Source of the DNA: Hyphomicrobiales bacterium
GTDB taxonomy: Bacteria > Pseudomonadota > Alphaproteobacteria > Rhizobiales > Rhizobiaceae
NCBI GenBank assembly: GCA_900473205.1
Contig: UCLB01000009.1
Location: 1-64,000, forward strand
DNA length: 64,000 bases
Reading direction: 5' to 3'
A model generated the notes under the pieces. It was not told the origin of the DNA. It ran no database searches and saw only the letters and a program-made list of their open reading frames with translations. Positions 27,823 through 36,388 of this stretch are shown here, piece by piece. Each line of letters starts with the position of its first letter. The stretch's first letter is position 1. Both the position numbers and the translations under genes were made by a program.

Positions 27823-27865
27823 TTTCGTTGGACGCGATTGACCTGAGCAGGCTGGCTACGCAGGA

Positions 27866-28456
27866 TTAGTGAGAGACAGTTGGCGTAAGGCGGTTGAGAG
27901 CAGGTGAAAGTATCGTCGAAAACACCTCCGGTTTCCCGTAGGCTCTCGCCGAGAGCATCGCGCCATACACCGTTGCTAGAAATGCTTCGGCTTCAACGTG
28001 CGGTTCACTCGTGAGACTGAGCGCTCCATTTTTGCTTCCACGCTCCATCACCGTCGTCAGCCACGATGAGATGAAGCAAAAGAAATTCGTAACTTCGGTT
28101 GCGACTTCCGTCGGAAGGGATGGCAATTCACTGGCAAGCAAAGCACAAACACAATAGGGCCTACTTGCATCCTCAATACACTTCGACCAGTGGTTCGCGT
28201 AGACTTTAAGGATATCCAATGCGTCTGTAACATTCTGTTCAAGAGTGACAACGCTTGCCTGGCCATCTTCCCGATAGCGCTTAACCAGTTCACGTACCAG
28301 ATCGACCTTGCTGGGGAAATGGTGGTGAATGCTGGCCTTGCGAATGCCGACCACTTCAGAGATATCTGCATAGCTGAAACCGTTGTAGCCCCCACTCATG
28401 ATGAGGTTGCGCGCAGAGGCCAGGATTTCGTCGGAAGTGTTCGAAAGATTGCTCAT
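27866..28456 (-). CDS. TetR family regulator of the periplasmic molybdoenzyme operon
   Basis: A 196-residue TetR regulator: helix-turn-helix at about residues 10-50 (NGFSYADISEVVGIRKASIHHHFPSK) and a ligand domain of the TetR_C_6/AefR-like kind. The start lies exactly 10 bases from the operator copy CCTACTAGAAGGTAG, the same distance as in the downstream target gene, so autorepression and control of the 27172-27798 gene are likely. Four Cys occur in the C-terminal domain (SRPYCVCALL among them); whether they sense oxidation cannot be told. Confidence 0.9.
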   Translation of the reverse strand: MSNLSNTSDEILASARNLIMSGGYNGFSYADISEVVGIRKASIHHHFPSKVDLVRELVKRYREDGQASVVTLEQNVTDALDILKVYANHWSKCIEDASRPYCVCALLASELPSLPTEVATEVTNFFCFISSWLTTVMERGSKNGALSLTSEPHVEAEAFLATVYGAMLSARAYGKPEVFSTILSPALNRLTPTVSH

Positions 28457-28465
28457 AAAATCTGT

Positions 28466-28480
28466 CTACCTTCTAGTAGG
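28466..28480. promoter_or_regulatory. TetR operator copy 2
   Basis: On the minus strand CCTACTAGAAGGTAG, 10 bases before the TetR start at 28456, with CTAC-N6-GTAG symmetry. Confidence 0.75.
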
Positions 28481-28512
28481 CAGATCGTCAATAGCAAAAG
28501 TTCGTTTTCTTG

Positions 28513-29340
28513 TTAGCCGTCTGTGGAGACGGTCAGAGCTTTCCACGATGCGAGTTCCTTCTGCAAGCGCTCGATCCGCGCCGTCACGTGGCTGAGGGCA
28601 TCGCTACCAAGAAGGAGCTGCGGCGGAGGATTGTCCGATCCTATGAGAGTAAGCACAGCGGCAGCCAGTTTTTTGGGATCACCAAGCTGCTTGCCGCTTA
28701 CCGCCTGACGCGCCTCGCGGATCGGATCGAACAGGGTATCGTAGTCCGCAATCGACCTCTCTGTTCGGACCATGGAACGCCCAGCCCAGTCTGTCCGGAA
28801 TGAGCCAGGGCAAAGCGTTGTCACCTGAACTCCAAACGGCGCCATTTCCGAGCGCATGACCTCGGAAATTCCCTGAAGCGCAAACTTGCTGCCGCAGTAA
28901 TATGCGATGCCGGGCATGGTGATCATACCGCCCATCGACGTGACGTTCACGATAAAGCCACGGCGCCGCTCACGGAACCTTGGAAGAAATGCCTTGGCCA
29001 CAGCGACGGCGCCGAACACGTTCACGTCAAACTGACGTCGCATTTCTTCAAGTGGCGATTCCTCGAGCACACCCTCATGACCGTATCCTGCATTGTTGAT
29101 CAGCACGTCGACTGGCCCGTGCTCGTCCTCCGCTTGCTGGACGACGTCGGGAATGCGGTCGAAATCGGTGACGTCGCAAAGGACCGGGCGCAGTTCCGGG
29201 AGGCTCTTTGCCAGCCCTTCGCGCGAGGCTTCGGTGCGGACGGTCCCGATGACGGTGTGACCGGCTTCCATTGCGGCAATGGCGATCGCCAATCCGAAGC
29301 CCGAATTCGCCCCTGTTATGAAAAACGTTTTGATCGACAT
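28513..29340 (-). CDS. Short-chain dehydrogenase/reductase
   Basis: A 275-residue classical SDR. The nucleotide-binding TGANSGFG lies at residues 8-15, NNAGYG near 85, the catalytic Ser in NVTSMGG and YYCGSK carries the Tyr-x3-Lys pair. The C-terminal part (GDPKKLAAAVLTLI) is typical of the SDR5-like group acting on hydroxy compounds with NADP(H). GGAG lies 8 bases before the ATG at 29340, so the longer frame to 29415 is not used. It is divergent from an AraC regulator, probably its activator. Confidence 0.92.
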   Translation of the reverse strand: MSIKTFFITGANSGFGLAIAIAAMEAGHTVIGTVRTEASREGLAKSLPELRPVLCDVTDFDRIPDVVQQAEDEHGPVDVLINNAGYGHEGVLEESPLEEMRRQFDVNVFGAVAVAKAFLPRFRERRRGFIVNVTSMGGMITMPGIAYYCGSKFALQGISEVMRSEMAPFGVQVTTLCPGSFRTDWAGRSMVRTERSIADYDTLFDPIREARQAVSGKQLGDPKKLAAAVLTLIGSDNPPPQLLLGSDALSHVTARIERLQKELASWKALTVSTDG

Positions 29341-29431
29341 TTCTGAAACTCCTTGATTAATCATGGATGACAGATAATCTGAAGGCGATCTGAACTCGAG
29401 CGCGGATTGTCTCAAGGTTTTGCCTAATCCT

Positions 29432-30343
29432 ATGTTTATTGAAGAACAGTCCGCCGTCCATGACCGGCTTGTCGGCTTGGCCGGACAACTGGCTCCTCGC
29501 CTCGGCTACAATCAGACTGCGATCAGCTGTGTCCGCATCCTGCGCACTGAAGCGGTACTTGATGACGTTCCGGTTCTCTATAAGCCGGGGGCAGTGTTCG
29601 TATTACGGGGAAGCAAATATGGAATCCTGGAAGGCGAAATCTACCTCTATGACGAGGAACATTATCTCGCTGTCTCAGTACCCGTTCCATTCCGGATGAC
29701 TTCGAAGGCAAGTCCACAACGGCCATTACTTGCCGTCTATCTGGAGTTTGATATGCAGATGGCGGCCGAGATTGCTTTGCAAGTGGAAGAACACGCAGGT
29801 CCCTCAGGCTCCAAACCGAGAGGGCTGCTCTCGAGCAAAATGGATTGCAATATCGAGGACGTCCTGCTTCGCCTGCTGACTGTGCTCAGCAACCCCGTCG
29901 ATGTCGCCGTGCTCGGGCGCTCCATCCTGCGTGAACTGCATTATCGGGTCATGTCAGGGCCGCAGGGTGACGCGATGATCGCGGCCCTTCAACGCAAAGG
30001 GACCTCGGGAAGACTGATCGAGAGCGTGACGTGGCTGCGGGAGAATTACGCTTCCGAAATTGCCGTCGCGGATTTGGCCAAAGAGGTGGGCATGAGCGTT
30101 CCGTCCTATCACGTCCATTTCAAGAACCTGACCGGCTCAAGTCCGATGCAATATGTTAAGGCGATGCGGCTCCATGAGGCGCGACTTATGATCGCCCGCC
30201 GGAGCGGGACCATTGCAGACGCAGCTGCGTCCGTCGGCTACGTCAGCCCTGCCCAATTCAGCCGCGATTTTAGAAGGCATTTTGGACGCACGGCGTCGGA
30301 AGAGGCGAAGTGGGTCCACCGGCATCTAGGCCAGCAGGGCTGA
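29432..30343 (+). CDS. AraC family regulator with AraC_N cupin domain
   Basis: About 303 residues. The N-terminal half is an AraC-type cupin (VLYKPGAVFVLRGSKYGIL, then YLAVSVPVPF) and the C-terminal part (about residues 205-300) holds two helix-turn-helix motifs, IAVADLAKEVGMSVPSYHVHFK and TIADAAASVGYVSPAQFSRDFRRHFG. This architecture is that of activators divergent from dehydrogenase genes such as the one at 28513-29340. An ATG at 29432 and a TTG at 29420 are both possible starts; the TTG is preceded by AAGG too closely. Confidence 0.9.
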   Translation: MFIEEQSAVHDRLVGLAGQLAPRLGYNQTAISCVRILRTEAVLDDVPVLYKPGAVFVLRGSKYGILEGEIYLYDEEHYLAVSVPVPFRMTSKASPQRPLLAVYLEFDMQMAAEIALQVEEHAGPSGSKPRGLLSSKMDCNIEDVLLRLLTVLSNPVDVAVLGRSILRELHYRVMSGPQGDAMIAALQRKGTSGRLIESVTWLRENYASEIAVADLAKEVGMSVPSYHVHFKNLTGSSPMQYVKAMRLHEARLMIARRSGTIADAAASVGYVSPAQFSRDFRRHFGRTASEEAKWVHRHLGQQG

Positions 30344-30392
30344 CCGATGCTCTGGCATACTCCCGCAAATTAATCGCCAGATCCGCAGCGTG

Positions 30393-31082
30393 TTACTGCA
30401 ATGCAGCTCGAAGGGCTGCTTCACAGTGAACCAAGGTCGTATCGAAGACGGGGACGCCGACATTACCCTCATTCAACAGCATCCCTACCTCGGTACAACC
30501 AAGGATCAGACAATCACTGCCTTGATCAATTAGTCGCTGCGCAATCCGTTCATACGTCAATCGACTTTTCTCACGAACCACATCGCGACACAACTCGTCA
30601 TAGATGATGCGGTGGGTTTCCGCTCGATCATCGGCGTCAGGAATTATTGGTGACAGTCCTTGGGCGGTCAGGCGATCGGTGTAGAAATTCTGTTCCATCG
30701 TGAAAGCGGTTGCCATTAGCCCCGGCCTACGGAAACCGCTATCAAGGATCGCTGTCGCAGTTGCATCTGCGATGTGAACGAACGGGATCGACACCCCGCC
30801 CAGGATCTTGTCCGCCACCTTGTGCATGGTATTCGTCGCCATGATGAGCAAGTCGGCACCTCCGCGCTCCAGAGCAATGGCTTTTTCGTTGAGGATGTTT
30901 GCCGCTGCGTCCCAATCAGACGATGCCTGTAATTTCTCGATTTCGTCGAAGTCGACCGATCGTATGAGCAGCTCGGGAGAATGAAGTCCTCCAAGGCTCT
31001 CGCGTGTCAGCCTGCAGAGTTCCCGATAATAAATCTGGGTCGAGGCTGCGGACATTCCGCCAAGTATACCGATTGTCTTCAA
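30393..31082 (-). CDS. Aspartate/glutamate racemase family, YgeA/L-DER-like
   Basis: A 229-residue Asp/Glu racemase-fold protein. LGGMSAASTQIYYRELC at the N terminus is characteristic. The first catalytic position is Thr83 in ATNTMH where most racemases have Cys, and the second is Cys196 in LGCTEVGML. The same Thr/Cys pair occurs in the E. coli L-aspartate/glutamate racemase YgeA, so one-way L to D racemisation is the likely activity. It could supply D-amino acids or degrade L-Glu/L-Asp. Convergent with the AraC gene; not obviously in an operon. Confidence 0.88.
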   Translation of the reverse strand: MKTIGILGGMSAASTQIYYRELCRLTRESLGGLHSPELLIRSVDFDEIEKLQASSDWDAAANILNEKAIALERGGADLLIMATNTMHKVADKILGGVSIPFVHIADATATAILDSGFRRPGLMATAFTMEQNFYTDRLTAQGLSPIIPDADDRAETHRIIYDELCRDVVREKSRLTYERIAQRLIDQGSDCLILGCTEVGMLLNEGNVGVPVFDTTLVHCEAALRAALQ

Positions 31083-31148
31083 ATGCTTTCTCCATATTCA
31101 CAGGCTTCAGTTTTTTGCCACCAAGACAGTCGAACCAACACCCTGTCA

Positions 31149-32132
31149 TCAGGAAAACCCGACGACAGAGTGTGGAATGTAGTTGATCTCAAGAGCTTGT
31201 ATTTCAGCGCCGGTCAGCCTTATGGAAAGTGCGGCGACAGCGTCGTCCAAGTGCTGCAACTTGGTTGCGCCGATGATGGGCGCGGTGATCTCGGATTTAG
31301 ACAGAACCCATGCCAGCGCGATCTGTGCTCTTGGCACGTCCCTCTCCTGCGCAATCCTGGCAACCGCCTCCGCCACGCGTCTGTCGGCGTCCTCGGTGGT
31401 TCGGGTGTAAAGGCCCTTTCCGATCTCGTCGGTTTCAGAGCGATCGCTCTGCGCGCTCCAATCGCGGGTCAGGCGACCACGTGCGAGCGGGCTCCACGGG
31501 ATAACGCCAATACCCTCGTCTTTGCAGAGTGGAAGCATTTCCCTCTCCTCCTCGCGATACAACAGGTTCAGGTGGTTCTGCATGGAGACGAACCGTGTCC
31601 ATCCGTTGGCCTGCGAGACAGCGAGCATTTTCGAGAACTGCCACGCGTACATCGAAGACGCACCAATGTAGCGGGCTTTGCCCGCCTTGACGACGTCATG
31701 CAGCGCTTCCAGCGTCTCCTCGATAGGTGTCTGATGGTCGAACCGATGGATTTGATAGAGATCGATGTAGTCAGTCCCCAAACGTTTTAGGCTGGCATCG
31801 ATCTCGGAAAGAATGGCTTTTCGCGACAGACCTGCCCCATTTGGTCCGGGCTTCATCCGACCATTGACCTTTGTGGCGATGACCACATCGTCTCTCGTCG
31901 AGTACTCTCTTACAGCGCGGCCGAGGATTTCTTCGCTCGTTCCATCCGAGTAGACGTTGGCGGTGTCGAAGAAGTTGAACCCTAATTCGATCGCTTTGCG
32001 GATAAAGGGGCGGCTTTGTTCTTCCGTTAGCGTCCAGGGGTGGCTTCCACGATCGGGCTCGCCATAGCTCATGCACCCAAGGCAGAGCCGGGAAAGCTCA
32101 AGGCCCGTATTTCCAAGGCGTGTATATTCCAT
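31149..32132 (-). CDS. Aldo/keto reductase
   Basis: A 327-residue aldo/keto reductase of the AKR11/YajO-like group. The catalytic tetrad is visible: Asp and Tyr in FFDTANVYSDG, Lys in IATKVN and His in YQIHRFD. The NADPH site at the C terminus has APIIGATKLQHLDD. GGAG lies 7 bases before the ATG at 32132, so a TTG four codons upstream is not needed. It reduces aldehydes or ketones of unknown identity. It lies downstream of an SDR and an MFS pump on the same strand, in a cluster that looks like defence against reactive small molecules. Confidence 0.92.
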   Translation of the reverse strand: MEYTRLGNTGLELSRLCLGCMSYGEPDRGSHPWTLTEEQSRPFIRKAIELGFNFFDTANVYSDGTSEEILGRAVREYSTRDDVVIATKVNGRMKPGPNGAGLSRKAILSEIDASLKRLGTDYIDLYQIHRFDHQTPIEETLEALHDVVKAGKARYIGASSMYAWQFSKMLAVSQANGWTRFVSMQNHLNLLYREEEREMLPLCKDEGIGVIPWSPLARGRLTRDWSAQSDRSETDEIGKGLYTRTTEDADRRVAEAVARIAQERDVPRAQIALAWVLSKSEITAPIIGATKLQHLDDAVAALSIRLTGAEIQALEINYIPHSVVGFS

Positions 32133-32198
32133 GTCTATCTCCAATTTTCGCAGCGAGAACCTGCCTGGTCGATCGGCAGTTCCCGCCTTGCTTAATGT

Positions 32199-32954
32199 TC
32201 AAGCGCTTATGCCGCCATCGACGAGGATGCCCGAGCCGGTGATGTAGCCAGCGCCCGGGCCTGCAAGGAATGCAACGGCCTCTGCGACCTCTCGGGTCCG
32301 ACCGTATCGGGCAATAGACAGACTCGGCAAGATCGCAGGTGCCAGAGCGCCATCGGCAGGGTTCATATCGGTGTCGATCGGGCCAGGCCGGACCAGATTG
32401 ACGGTAATTTCCCGCGGACCCAGTTCGCGCGCTAGACCACGTGTAAAACTTTCCAGAGCGGACTTGGTCGCTGCATAGACAGCAATTCCCGCGAAAGGCA
32501 CAGCCAGGCCTGCATTGCTGCCAGTACTGATGATGCGGCCTCCGTCCGGGATGTGCTTCAGCGCTGCCTGAGTGATTAGAAAGACGCCGCGCACATTAAC
32601 GTTCAGCTGAAGATCGATCTCTTCTAGTGGCTGTGTGGAGAAATCACCGGCAACCAAGACGCCGGCATTGTTGACCAGGATGTCGAGGCCGCCGAGGTCA
32701 ACGACAGTTCGCTCAACCGCGGCTTTAGCAGCTTCTGGGCTCGCGGCATCAGCTTGAATTGCAATGGCTTTGCGGCCCATCATTCGGATCTCGGCGACGA
32801 GGGCTGCGGCCTTTTCCACCGACCTCTCAAAGGTGATCGCGACGTCGGCACCATCTTCTGCCAGTTTTAAAGCGATGGCGGCACCGATACCGCGTGCCGC
32901 ACCGGTCACTAGAGCTCGCCTTCCCGCAAGCGGAGGAGTGGGAATGTTGTTCAT
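32199..32954 (-). CDS. Short-chain dehydrogenase/reductase (FabG-like)
   Basis: A 251-residue classical SDR: TGAARGIG nucleotide motif near residue 17, NNAGV near 92, Ser in STGSNAG and Tyr-x3-Lys in YAATKS, with RPGPIDTDMNP typical of the FabG branch. Its substrate is not evident. GAGG lies 8 bases before the ATG at 32954. It sits between an MFS pump (120 bases upstream) and an aldo/keto reductase (66 bases downstream), all on the minus strand, and may share the TetR control described for the pump. Confidence 0.92.
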   Translation of the reverse strand: MNNIPTPPLAGRRALVTGAARGIGAAIALKLAEDGADVAITFERSVEKAAALVAEIRMMGRKAIAIQADAASPEAAKAAVERTVVDLGGLDILVNNAGVLVAGDFSTQPLEEIDLQLNVNVRGVFLITQAALKHIPDGGRIISTGSNAGLAVPFAGIAVYAATKSALESFTRGLARELGPREITVNLVRPGPIDTDMNPADGALAPAILPSLSIARYGRTREVAEAVAFLAGPGAGYITGSGILVDGGISA

Positions 32955-33074
32955 GGGGTTTACCTCAAAATGTTGCATGTCGATCGGCCGAAAAATGGAT
33001 TGTCCGAGGGTGGCCGACTGGGAGTGGGAATGGTCAAACTTTTAAAGGAAGAGCCGATGGCTCAACGTTCGCAC

Positions 33075-34505
33075 TCATCGGTGGACTTCTTTGTCCGATG
33101 GCAGGCCCGCGGAAAGCCAACCTGCAATGAGGAGACAAAGACCAATCGCGACGGCTGCGATGCTGTAGGCATGGCCGATGGATCTCTCATCGGAAGCTGA
33201 ACCCAGGGTTGAGAAAAACAATCCGCCAATAAGCGCTGTTGCCAAAGCGCCCCCTATCTGGAGCATCGAATTGACCAGGCCGGAGGCCAAACCCGACCGC
33301 GCCGGGTCAACCCGCTGAACGACAGTCTTAACGAGATTTGGGAGCGCAATTCCCTGACCGGCGCCAATAAGGAACAGGGCGACGAATAGAAACTCTGGTG
33401 CTCCGAATGAGATCAGGGCAGCGGTCCCGAACAATCCAGCCGCTTCAAGCGTCATGCCTGCGGCGGCAGAATATCTCCCGAAGACGCGCAGGATGCTCCC
33501 GCTCGCGAATGGCCCCAAAACGAACCCGAGGGCCGCGGGAAGGATTGCAACTCCAGCCTCGAAAGGCGCACGGCCCAGGCCGCCCTGTTGGTAGACCGAA
33601 AATGTCAGCCAGAAAGCCGCAAAGGCGTAGAAAAACAAGGCTGAGAGCAGCCCGCGCGTCAGTCCAGGGACCTGGAGCATGCGAGGTTCGACAATCGGAT
33701 CTCCCCCCGCGGCCCCTACCCTTAGCTCGTAACGCCAAAACAGCAGAAGAAGTGGCAGGGAAGCCGATAGCATCAAGATCGACCAGATCGGCCACCCTTG
33801 TTCACGGCCCTCAATGAGCGGCGAGATCAACGCAAACAACGCAACTGCGATCAGCATTGCTCCACCCATATCCAGCTTCCTTGCATGCTCCGATCGGGTC
33901 TCGCGCAACATGACCAGCGCGGCCGGCGCGGCTATTGCGATCACGGGGAGGTTGATAAGGAAAATGGCTCTCCATCCGAGGCCAAAGACATTCAGTGCAA
34001 TCAGCGCCCCACCGAGAAACAGGCCAGCCATTGATGCTACCCCAAATGTCAGGGCATAAAAGCTGAGTGCCTTCGACTTTTCGTGATCGGGAAAAATGGC
34101 ATTGATTGACGCCAAGGCTTGAGGTGCCATGATCGCTGCCGCAAACCCCTGGAAGATACGACCGGCGATCAAGACCGAGGGTGACCAGGCGAAGCCGCAC
34201 AAGGCAGAGGCGGCGGCGAATGCGACCATTCCAGCCAGAAAGACGTTTCGCCGACCATAAAGGTCGCCAAGCCTGCCGCCGGTGATCAGCATGACTGCGT
34301 AAGTGGTGGCGTAGCCTGAAATAATGAGCTGCATCGTCGAGGCTGAGGCCTGAAAGTCCTGCCGGATCGAGGGCAGTGCCACGTTGACGATGAAGAAATC
34401 CAGCGGGGGCAGAAAAGCCCCGGTCAACAAGATGGCCAGCGCCGTCCACCTGCGCGGATCAAGACTGTCCTTGGCGTCATGGGGTTGTATCAACTTTCTC
34501 TCCAT
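33075..34505 (-). CDS. MFS efflux transporter, DHA2 (14-segment) family
   Basis: A 476-residue major facilitator with about 14 membrane segments, as in EmrB/QacA drug pumps. Motif A GGRLGDLYGRRNV lies in loop 2-3, and motif C-like LDFFIVNVALPSI opens segment 1. It probably exports toxic organic compounds with proton uptake. Upstream, two inverted repeats (34518-34532 and 34551-34566) lie in front of the start, and the TetR gene that follows upstream carries a matching site, so repression by that TetR is likely. Confidence 0.92.
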   Translation of the reverse strand: MERKLIQPHDAKDSLDPRRWTALAILLTGAFLPPLDFFIVNVALPSIRQDFQASASTMQLIISGYATTYAVMLITGGRLGDLYGRRNVFLAGMVAFAAASALCGFAWSPSVLIAGRIFQGFAAAIMAPQALASINAIFPDHEKSKALSFYALTFGVASMAGLFLGGALIALNVFGLGWRAIFLINLPVIAIAAPAALVMLRETRSEHARKLDMGGAMLIAVALFALISPLIEGREQGWPIWSILMLSASLPLLLLFWRYELRVGAAGGDPIVEPRMLQVPGLTRGLLSALFFYAFAAFWLTFSVYQQGGLGRAPFEAGVAILPAALGFVLGPFASGSILRVFGRYSAAAGMTLEAAGLFGTAALISFGAPEFLFVALFLIGAGQGIALPNLVKTVVQRVDPARSGLASGLVNSMLQIGGALATALIGGLFFSTLGSASDERSIGHAYSIAAVAIGLCLLIAGWLSAGLPSDKEVHR

Positions 34506-34517
34506 ATCGAGAAGCGG

Positions 34518-34532
34518 AACCGCTCAGCGGTT
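34518..34532. repeat. Inverted repeat before the MFS gene
   Basis: AACCGC-TCA-GCGGTT, perfect six-base arms, lies 13 bases upstream of the MFS start, over its expected ribosome-binding and transcription-start region. Confidence 0.5.
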
Positions 34533-34550
34533 TGCGAAATGCGCAATTTC

Positions 34551-34566
34551 GGAACCGATTGGTTCC
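34551..34566. promoter_or_regulatory. TetR operator copy before the MFS gene
   Basis: GGAACC-GATT-GGTTCC, a perfect inverted repeat with a four-base spacer, 46 bases upstream of the MFS start and 9 bases past the TetR stop. A near copy lies before the TetR gene at 35199-35214. Confidence 0.75.
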
Positions 34567-34575
34567 TTATTAAAG

Positions 34576-35187
34576 TCAGTCGAGCGGCTTCAGTGCGAAG
34601 TCAACCATCGCCCTGGTGGCGTCGCGATCGGCCCCTGTTTTCCCTAAAACTCTCATTCCCTGGATTTGACACACGAGGAACCTCGCCAGAGTTCGCTCGT
34701 CCAGCCCAGGATCAATCTCACCAAGGGCTTGAGCTCTTATGATGGCAGCGGCATAAAGATCCTGCAGTCGCCGAAACAGTCGCGCAATTCGAGCGGAAAC
34801 CTCGTCGTCTGCGGGAAGCATTTCGACCGCAGACAATACAACAAAACAACCGCGCAGGCCCTCTTCACCTGAAGAATCCTCGACCTGCCGAGAAAAGGCT
34901 TCTCGAATTGCGGCTTTCGGTGACGGGTTTGCATGCAGGATTTCGCCAAGCTTACGAATGGCATCTTCGATGTAGACATCAAGCGCGCGGAGATAGACTC
35001 CGCGCTTATCCACGAACGCCTTGTAAAAACTACCTTTCGATAGTTCCATGCCTTCGAGCAAGTCGGGCAAAGACGCATCGTGATATCCACGGTCCCAGAA
35101 AACGCCCATTGCCTTTCGAACCGCGTCGTCAAGCTCGAACTCACGAGGGCGCCCAACCGACCGGGATATTTGACCGCGTTTAACCAT
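34576..35187 (-). CDS. TetR family repressor of the MFS pump
   Basis: A 203-residue TetR regulator. The N-terminal extension GRPREFELDDAVRKAMGVFWDRGY leads into the helix-turn-helix ASLPDLLEGMELSKGSFYKAF, characteristic of the group that includes AcuR/NemR relatives. A single Cys pair in the ligand domain (GCFVVLS and FLVCQIQGM) may or may not be redox-active. It stands immediately upstream of the MFS gene and an operator-like repeat overlaps its own upstream region, so it probably represses itself and the pump. Confidence 0.9.
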   Translation of the reverse strand: MVKRGQISRSVGRPREFELDDAVRKAMGVFWDRGYHDASLPDLLEGMELSKGSFYKAFVDKRGVYLRALDVYIEDAIRKLGEILHANPSPKAAIREAFSRQVEDSSGEEGLRGCFVVLSAVEMLPADDEVSARIARLFRRLQDLYAAAIIRAQALGEIDPGLDERTLARFLVCQIQGMRVLGKTGADRDATRAMVDFALKPLD

Positions 35188-35198
35188 GGATCCAATAT

Positions 35199-35214
35199 GG
35201 AACCATTCGGTTTC
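35199..35214. promoter_or_regulatory. TetR operator copy before the TetR gene
   Basis: GGAACC-ATTC-GGTTTC, one mismatch from perfect symmetry, 11 bases upstream of the TetR start. It shares the GGAACC-N4-GGTTYC form with 34551-34566. Confidence 0.7.
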
Positions 35215-35315
35215 TATTGCAAGTCATATTTTTTGGCATTAGGTGGTCGTTGTGGTTTCGTGGCGGCGCCCTTGGCTACTTAAGCCGCAAATATTCAGAA
35301 GGAAAGTTCAGGCCA

Positions 35316-35705
35316 ATGGATCGAGAAGTCATCATTCCCGACGAAATGCGCGAAATCGTCGCCCGTGCAGGATACGCCCCGGCGGTTAAGGTTGGCGATA
35401 CGATCTACGTCGTCGGGCAAGTCGGCCGCACGGGGGACTTGCAGGTGATTGAGGACCCGCGAGAACAATTCAGGGCCATGTGGGAGAACCTCCGCATCGT
35501 CCTCGAGGCCGCGGACTGCACCTTCGACGACGTCGTGGAGATGACGAGCTATCATGTGGAGATGTCGAAGCACATGGATATTTTCCGGACGGCAAAGAAC
35601 GAGGTCTTTCCAAAAGGAACTTACGCATGGACGCGCATCGGCATATCCGAGCTCGCACATCCTGGCTTGCTTGCGGAGGTGAAATGCGTCGCGGTGAAAC
35701 GATAG
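35316..35705 (+). CDS. RidA family protein
   Basis: A 129-residue RidA/YjgF/Rid domain protein starting MDREVIIPDEMREIV. The fold-specific region VKVGDTIYVVGQVGRTGD and the C-terminal ELAHPGLLAEVKCVAVKR are present. The conserved Arg that binds the carboxylate in imine-deaminating RidA is probably in WTRIG, but the family also contains members with other activities. The ATG at 35316 is preferred because AAGGAAAG precedes it and the extra N-terminal stretch of the longer frame is not family-like. It is divergent from the TetR gene and may be under the same operator. Confidence 0.88.
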   Translation: MDREVIIPDEMREIVARAGYAPAVKVGDTIYVVGQVGRTGDLQVIEDPREQFRAMWENLRIVLEAADCTFDDVVEMTSYHVEMSKHMDIFRTAKNEVFPKGTYAWTRIGISELAHPGLLAEVKCVAVKR

Positions 35706-35842
35706 CGGTTAGTTTCACACCGATCGGCGAACAGGCAATGCGCGCTCTATCGGAGAGCGATACCAGCATGGAACGGGGTACCAGCCTCTTGACAGGGTTG
35801 GGACTCGCGACCAGTATACTATGAGTTTAGCGAGGGGGGTGG

Positions 35843-36134
35843 TTAGAAAGAATCGCCCGCCCAATCTTCATGGCCGTGCCGTATACGGATCACGAATATG
35901 TTCCCGTTTTCAATGATACGATACACGACAAGGTGAGCTTTGAACGGATGAATCCTGACAGGAGGAGAAATCTCATGGCGTTCGCGCGCCATTCTTGGAT
36001 TGGTAGCGATGAGGTCCAGCAAGGCAAAAAGCTCATCGTTATATCGTTTGGCAACCAGTGCTCCGAAATTGCGAATGCCTTCTTCTGCAATGGAAACAAT
36101 ATCCTCTTCCGCTTGGACGAATGCTGAATCGCAT
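35843..36134 (-). pseudogene. parE: ParE-type toxin, frameshifted
   Basis: The ATG at 36134 overlaps the antitoxin stop (TGATG), as usual. The first codons read MRFSIRPS, then at 36108-36114 the frame is lost and translation ends after 31 residues. The family sequence continues in another frame: EEDIVSIAEEGIRNFG, then RYNDELFALLDLI, NPRMARERHEI, VVYRIIENGNIFVIRIRHG and a stop at 35843. Restoring two bases (GCGCGG instead of GCGG) would give a 97-residue ParE/RelE-like toxin, the usual length. The toxin, which targets DNA gyrase in known ParE proteins, is inactive as written. Confidence 0.85.
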
Positions 36135-36388
36135 CAAGCGCGTCCGCGGCTGATCTCTGCTCGAGCGGTGGCTGCAGCGAACAACTCGTCCTTTGAACGG
36201 CTCCCAACTCCGCTTCTAATCCCCTCGTCGACAAAGCACTGCATCTCGGCAATCTTGCAGGTGCGGGCTTGGTCTCTGCGGATGAGGTCCCTGACATAAT
36301 CGCTTGCATTCGAGTATCGACCCGTCTTGGCCTGTGCTTCTACCCAATCTTTCATGGGATCTGGCAGGGATACATTCATCGTAGCCAT
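36134..36388 (-). CDS. parD: ParD-type antitoxin
   Basis: An 84-residue ParD/CopG-like antitoxin: N-terminal ribbon MATMNVSLPDPMKDWVEAQ and helix YSNASDYVRDLIRRDQ bind DNA and dimerise, and the C-terminal region (DELFAAATARAE) would wrap the toxin. It normally neutralises ParE and represses its own operon. The downstream toxin is frameshifted, so the antitoxin may be an orphan kept for regulation or simply a remnant. The start is followed by no competing upstream Met. Confidence 0.9.
   Translation of the reverse strand: MATMNVSLPDPMKDWVEAQAKTGRYSNASDYVRDLIRRDQARTCKIAEMQCFVDEGIRSGVGSRSKDELFAAATARAEISRGRA

Noticed and set aside
35743-35759. CGCTCT/AGAGCG hairpin after the RidA gene
   Set aside because: Short stem without a T-run; too weak to call a terminator.
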